Positions 6,582 to 6,717 of a stretch of 6,717 nt of DNA are shown here, in pieces; within the stretch, counting starts at the first letter, position 1; each line of letters starts with the position of its first letter. The stretch is from an uncultured Lachnospiraceae bacterium. Lineage in GTDB: Bacteria > Bacillota > Clostridia > Lachnospirales > Lachnospiraceae. The translations under genes were made by a program, and so were the position numbers. The stretch covers positions 1-6,717 of the forward strand of contig CADBTX010000028.1 of NCBI GenBank assembly GCA_902797705.1, in the 5' to 3' direction. The notes under the pieces are model-generated. The model was given only the letters and a program-made list of their open reading frames with translations. It was not told the DNA's origin and searched no databases.

Positions 6582-6717
6582 ATGAAGGTCACTATACTCG
6601 GGGTCAGGGGTTCCATCCCCGTAAGCGGCGAAGAAAACAGTATATTCGGAGGGGATACCACCTGCGTTATGGTGGAAACGGAACGCACCGTTTTATTTCT
6701 CGATGCCGGTACCGGCA
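6582..6717 (+). CDS. Metallo-beta-lactamase-fold hydrolase, N-terminal part (runs off the window)
   Basis: The 45 visible residues begin MKVTILGVRGSIPVSGEE and continue through FGGDTTCVMVE to LFLDAGTG. This is the typical N-terminus of cytoplasmic MBL-fold metal-dependent hydrolases of the phosphodiesterase/RNase Z-like branch: the first beta strand with LGxRGSIP, the GG.TxC strand, and the second strand ending in DAGTG. The diagnostic HxHxDH metal motif lies beyond the window, so activity and substrate are unknown. The ATG at 6582 starts exactly where the family does. No Shine-Dalgarno sequence precedes it, unlike most genes upstream, and a TATAAT box lies 7 nt before it. It is separated from the preceding operon by 65 bp with promoter-like sequence, so it is probably its own transcription unit. 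Confidence 0.85.
   Translation, partial: MKVTILGVRGSIPVSGEENSIFGGDTTCVMVETERTVLFLDAGTG

Overview
The window is a compact, all-plus-strand stretch of bacterial core genome from a low-to-medium GC Firmicute. It is most likely a member of the Clostridia, and Lachnospiraceae is my best guess. The reasons are very strong AAGGGAGG-type ribosome binding sites, heavy use of AGG/AGA (Arg) and ATA (Ile) codons, genes packed end to end with 4-8 nt overlaps, and the gene families present. The species cannot be named from the sequence alone. There are no rRNAs, tRNAs, mobile elements, CRISPR arrays or phage genes.

Layout. Positions 1-1971 are the distal part of a histidine biosynthesis cluster: the last 17 codons of hisD, then hisB, then a long hisIE whose N-terminal half is a degenerate HisA/HisF-type barrel. 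From about 1977 to 6516 the same transcription unit appears to continue without a terminator. It carries a B12-binding-like radical SAM protein (TIGR03960 type), a short RNase E/G-family protein, a uridine-phosphorylase-like nucleoside phosphorylase, and the DUF2344/TIGR03936 'radical SAM-linked' protein. A roughly 65 bp AT-rich gap (6517-6581) holds promoter-like sequence, followed by the start of a metallo-beta-lactamase-fold hydrolase that runs off the end.

How the genes fit together. HisB and HisIE catalyse steps 7 and 2-3 of histidine synthesis, and HisD the last two; hisG, hisA, hisF, hisH and hisC are not in view. The radical SAM protein and the DUF2344 protein are a known conserved pair of unknown chemistry, usually adjacent or fused and often near RNase G and ribosomal protein L21/L27 genes. 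Here an RNase E/G homologue and a nucleoside phosphorylase sit between them, which suggests an RNA-related role (inference).

Most of the window is ordinary housekeeping sequence. The points worth a second look are: the radical SAM gene has no ATG/GTG/TTG at its conserved N-terminus; the HisA/F-like domain of HisIE has lost a catalytic Asp; the RNase E/G homologue ends just before the zinc-link; the phosphorylase lacks the uracil-contacting Arg; and the last gene looks leaderless, with its -10 box inside a perfect inverted repeat.
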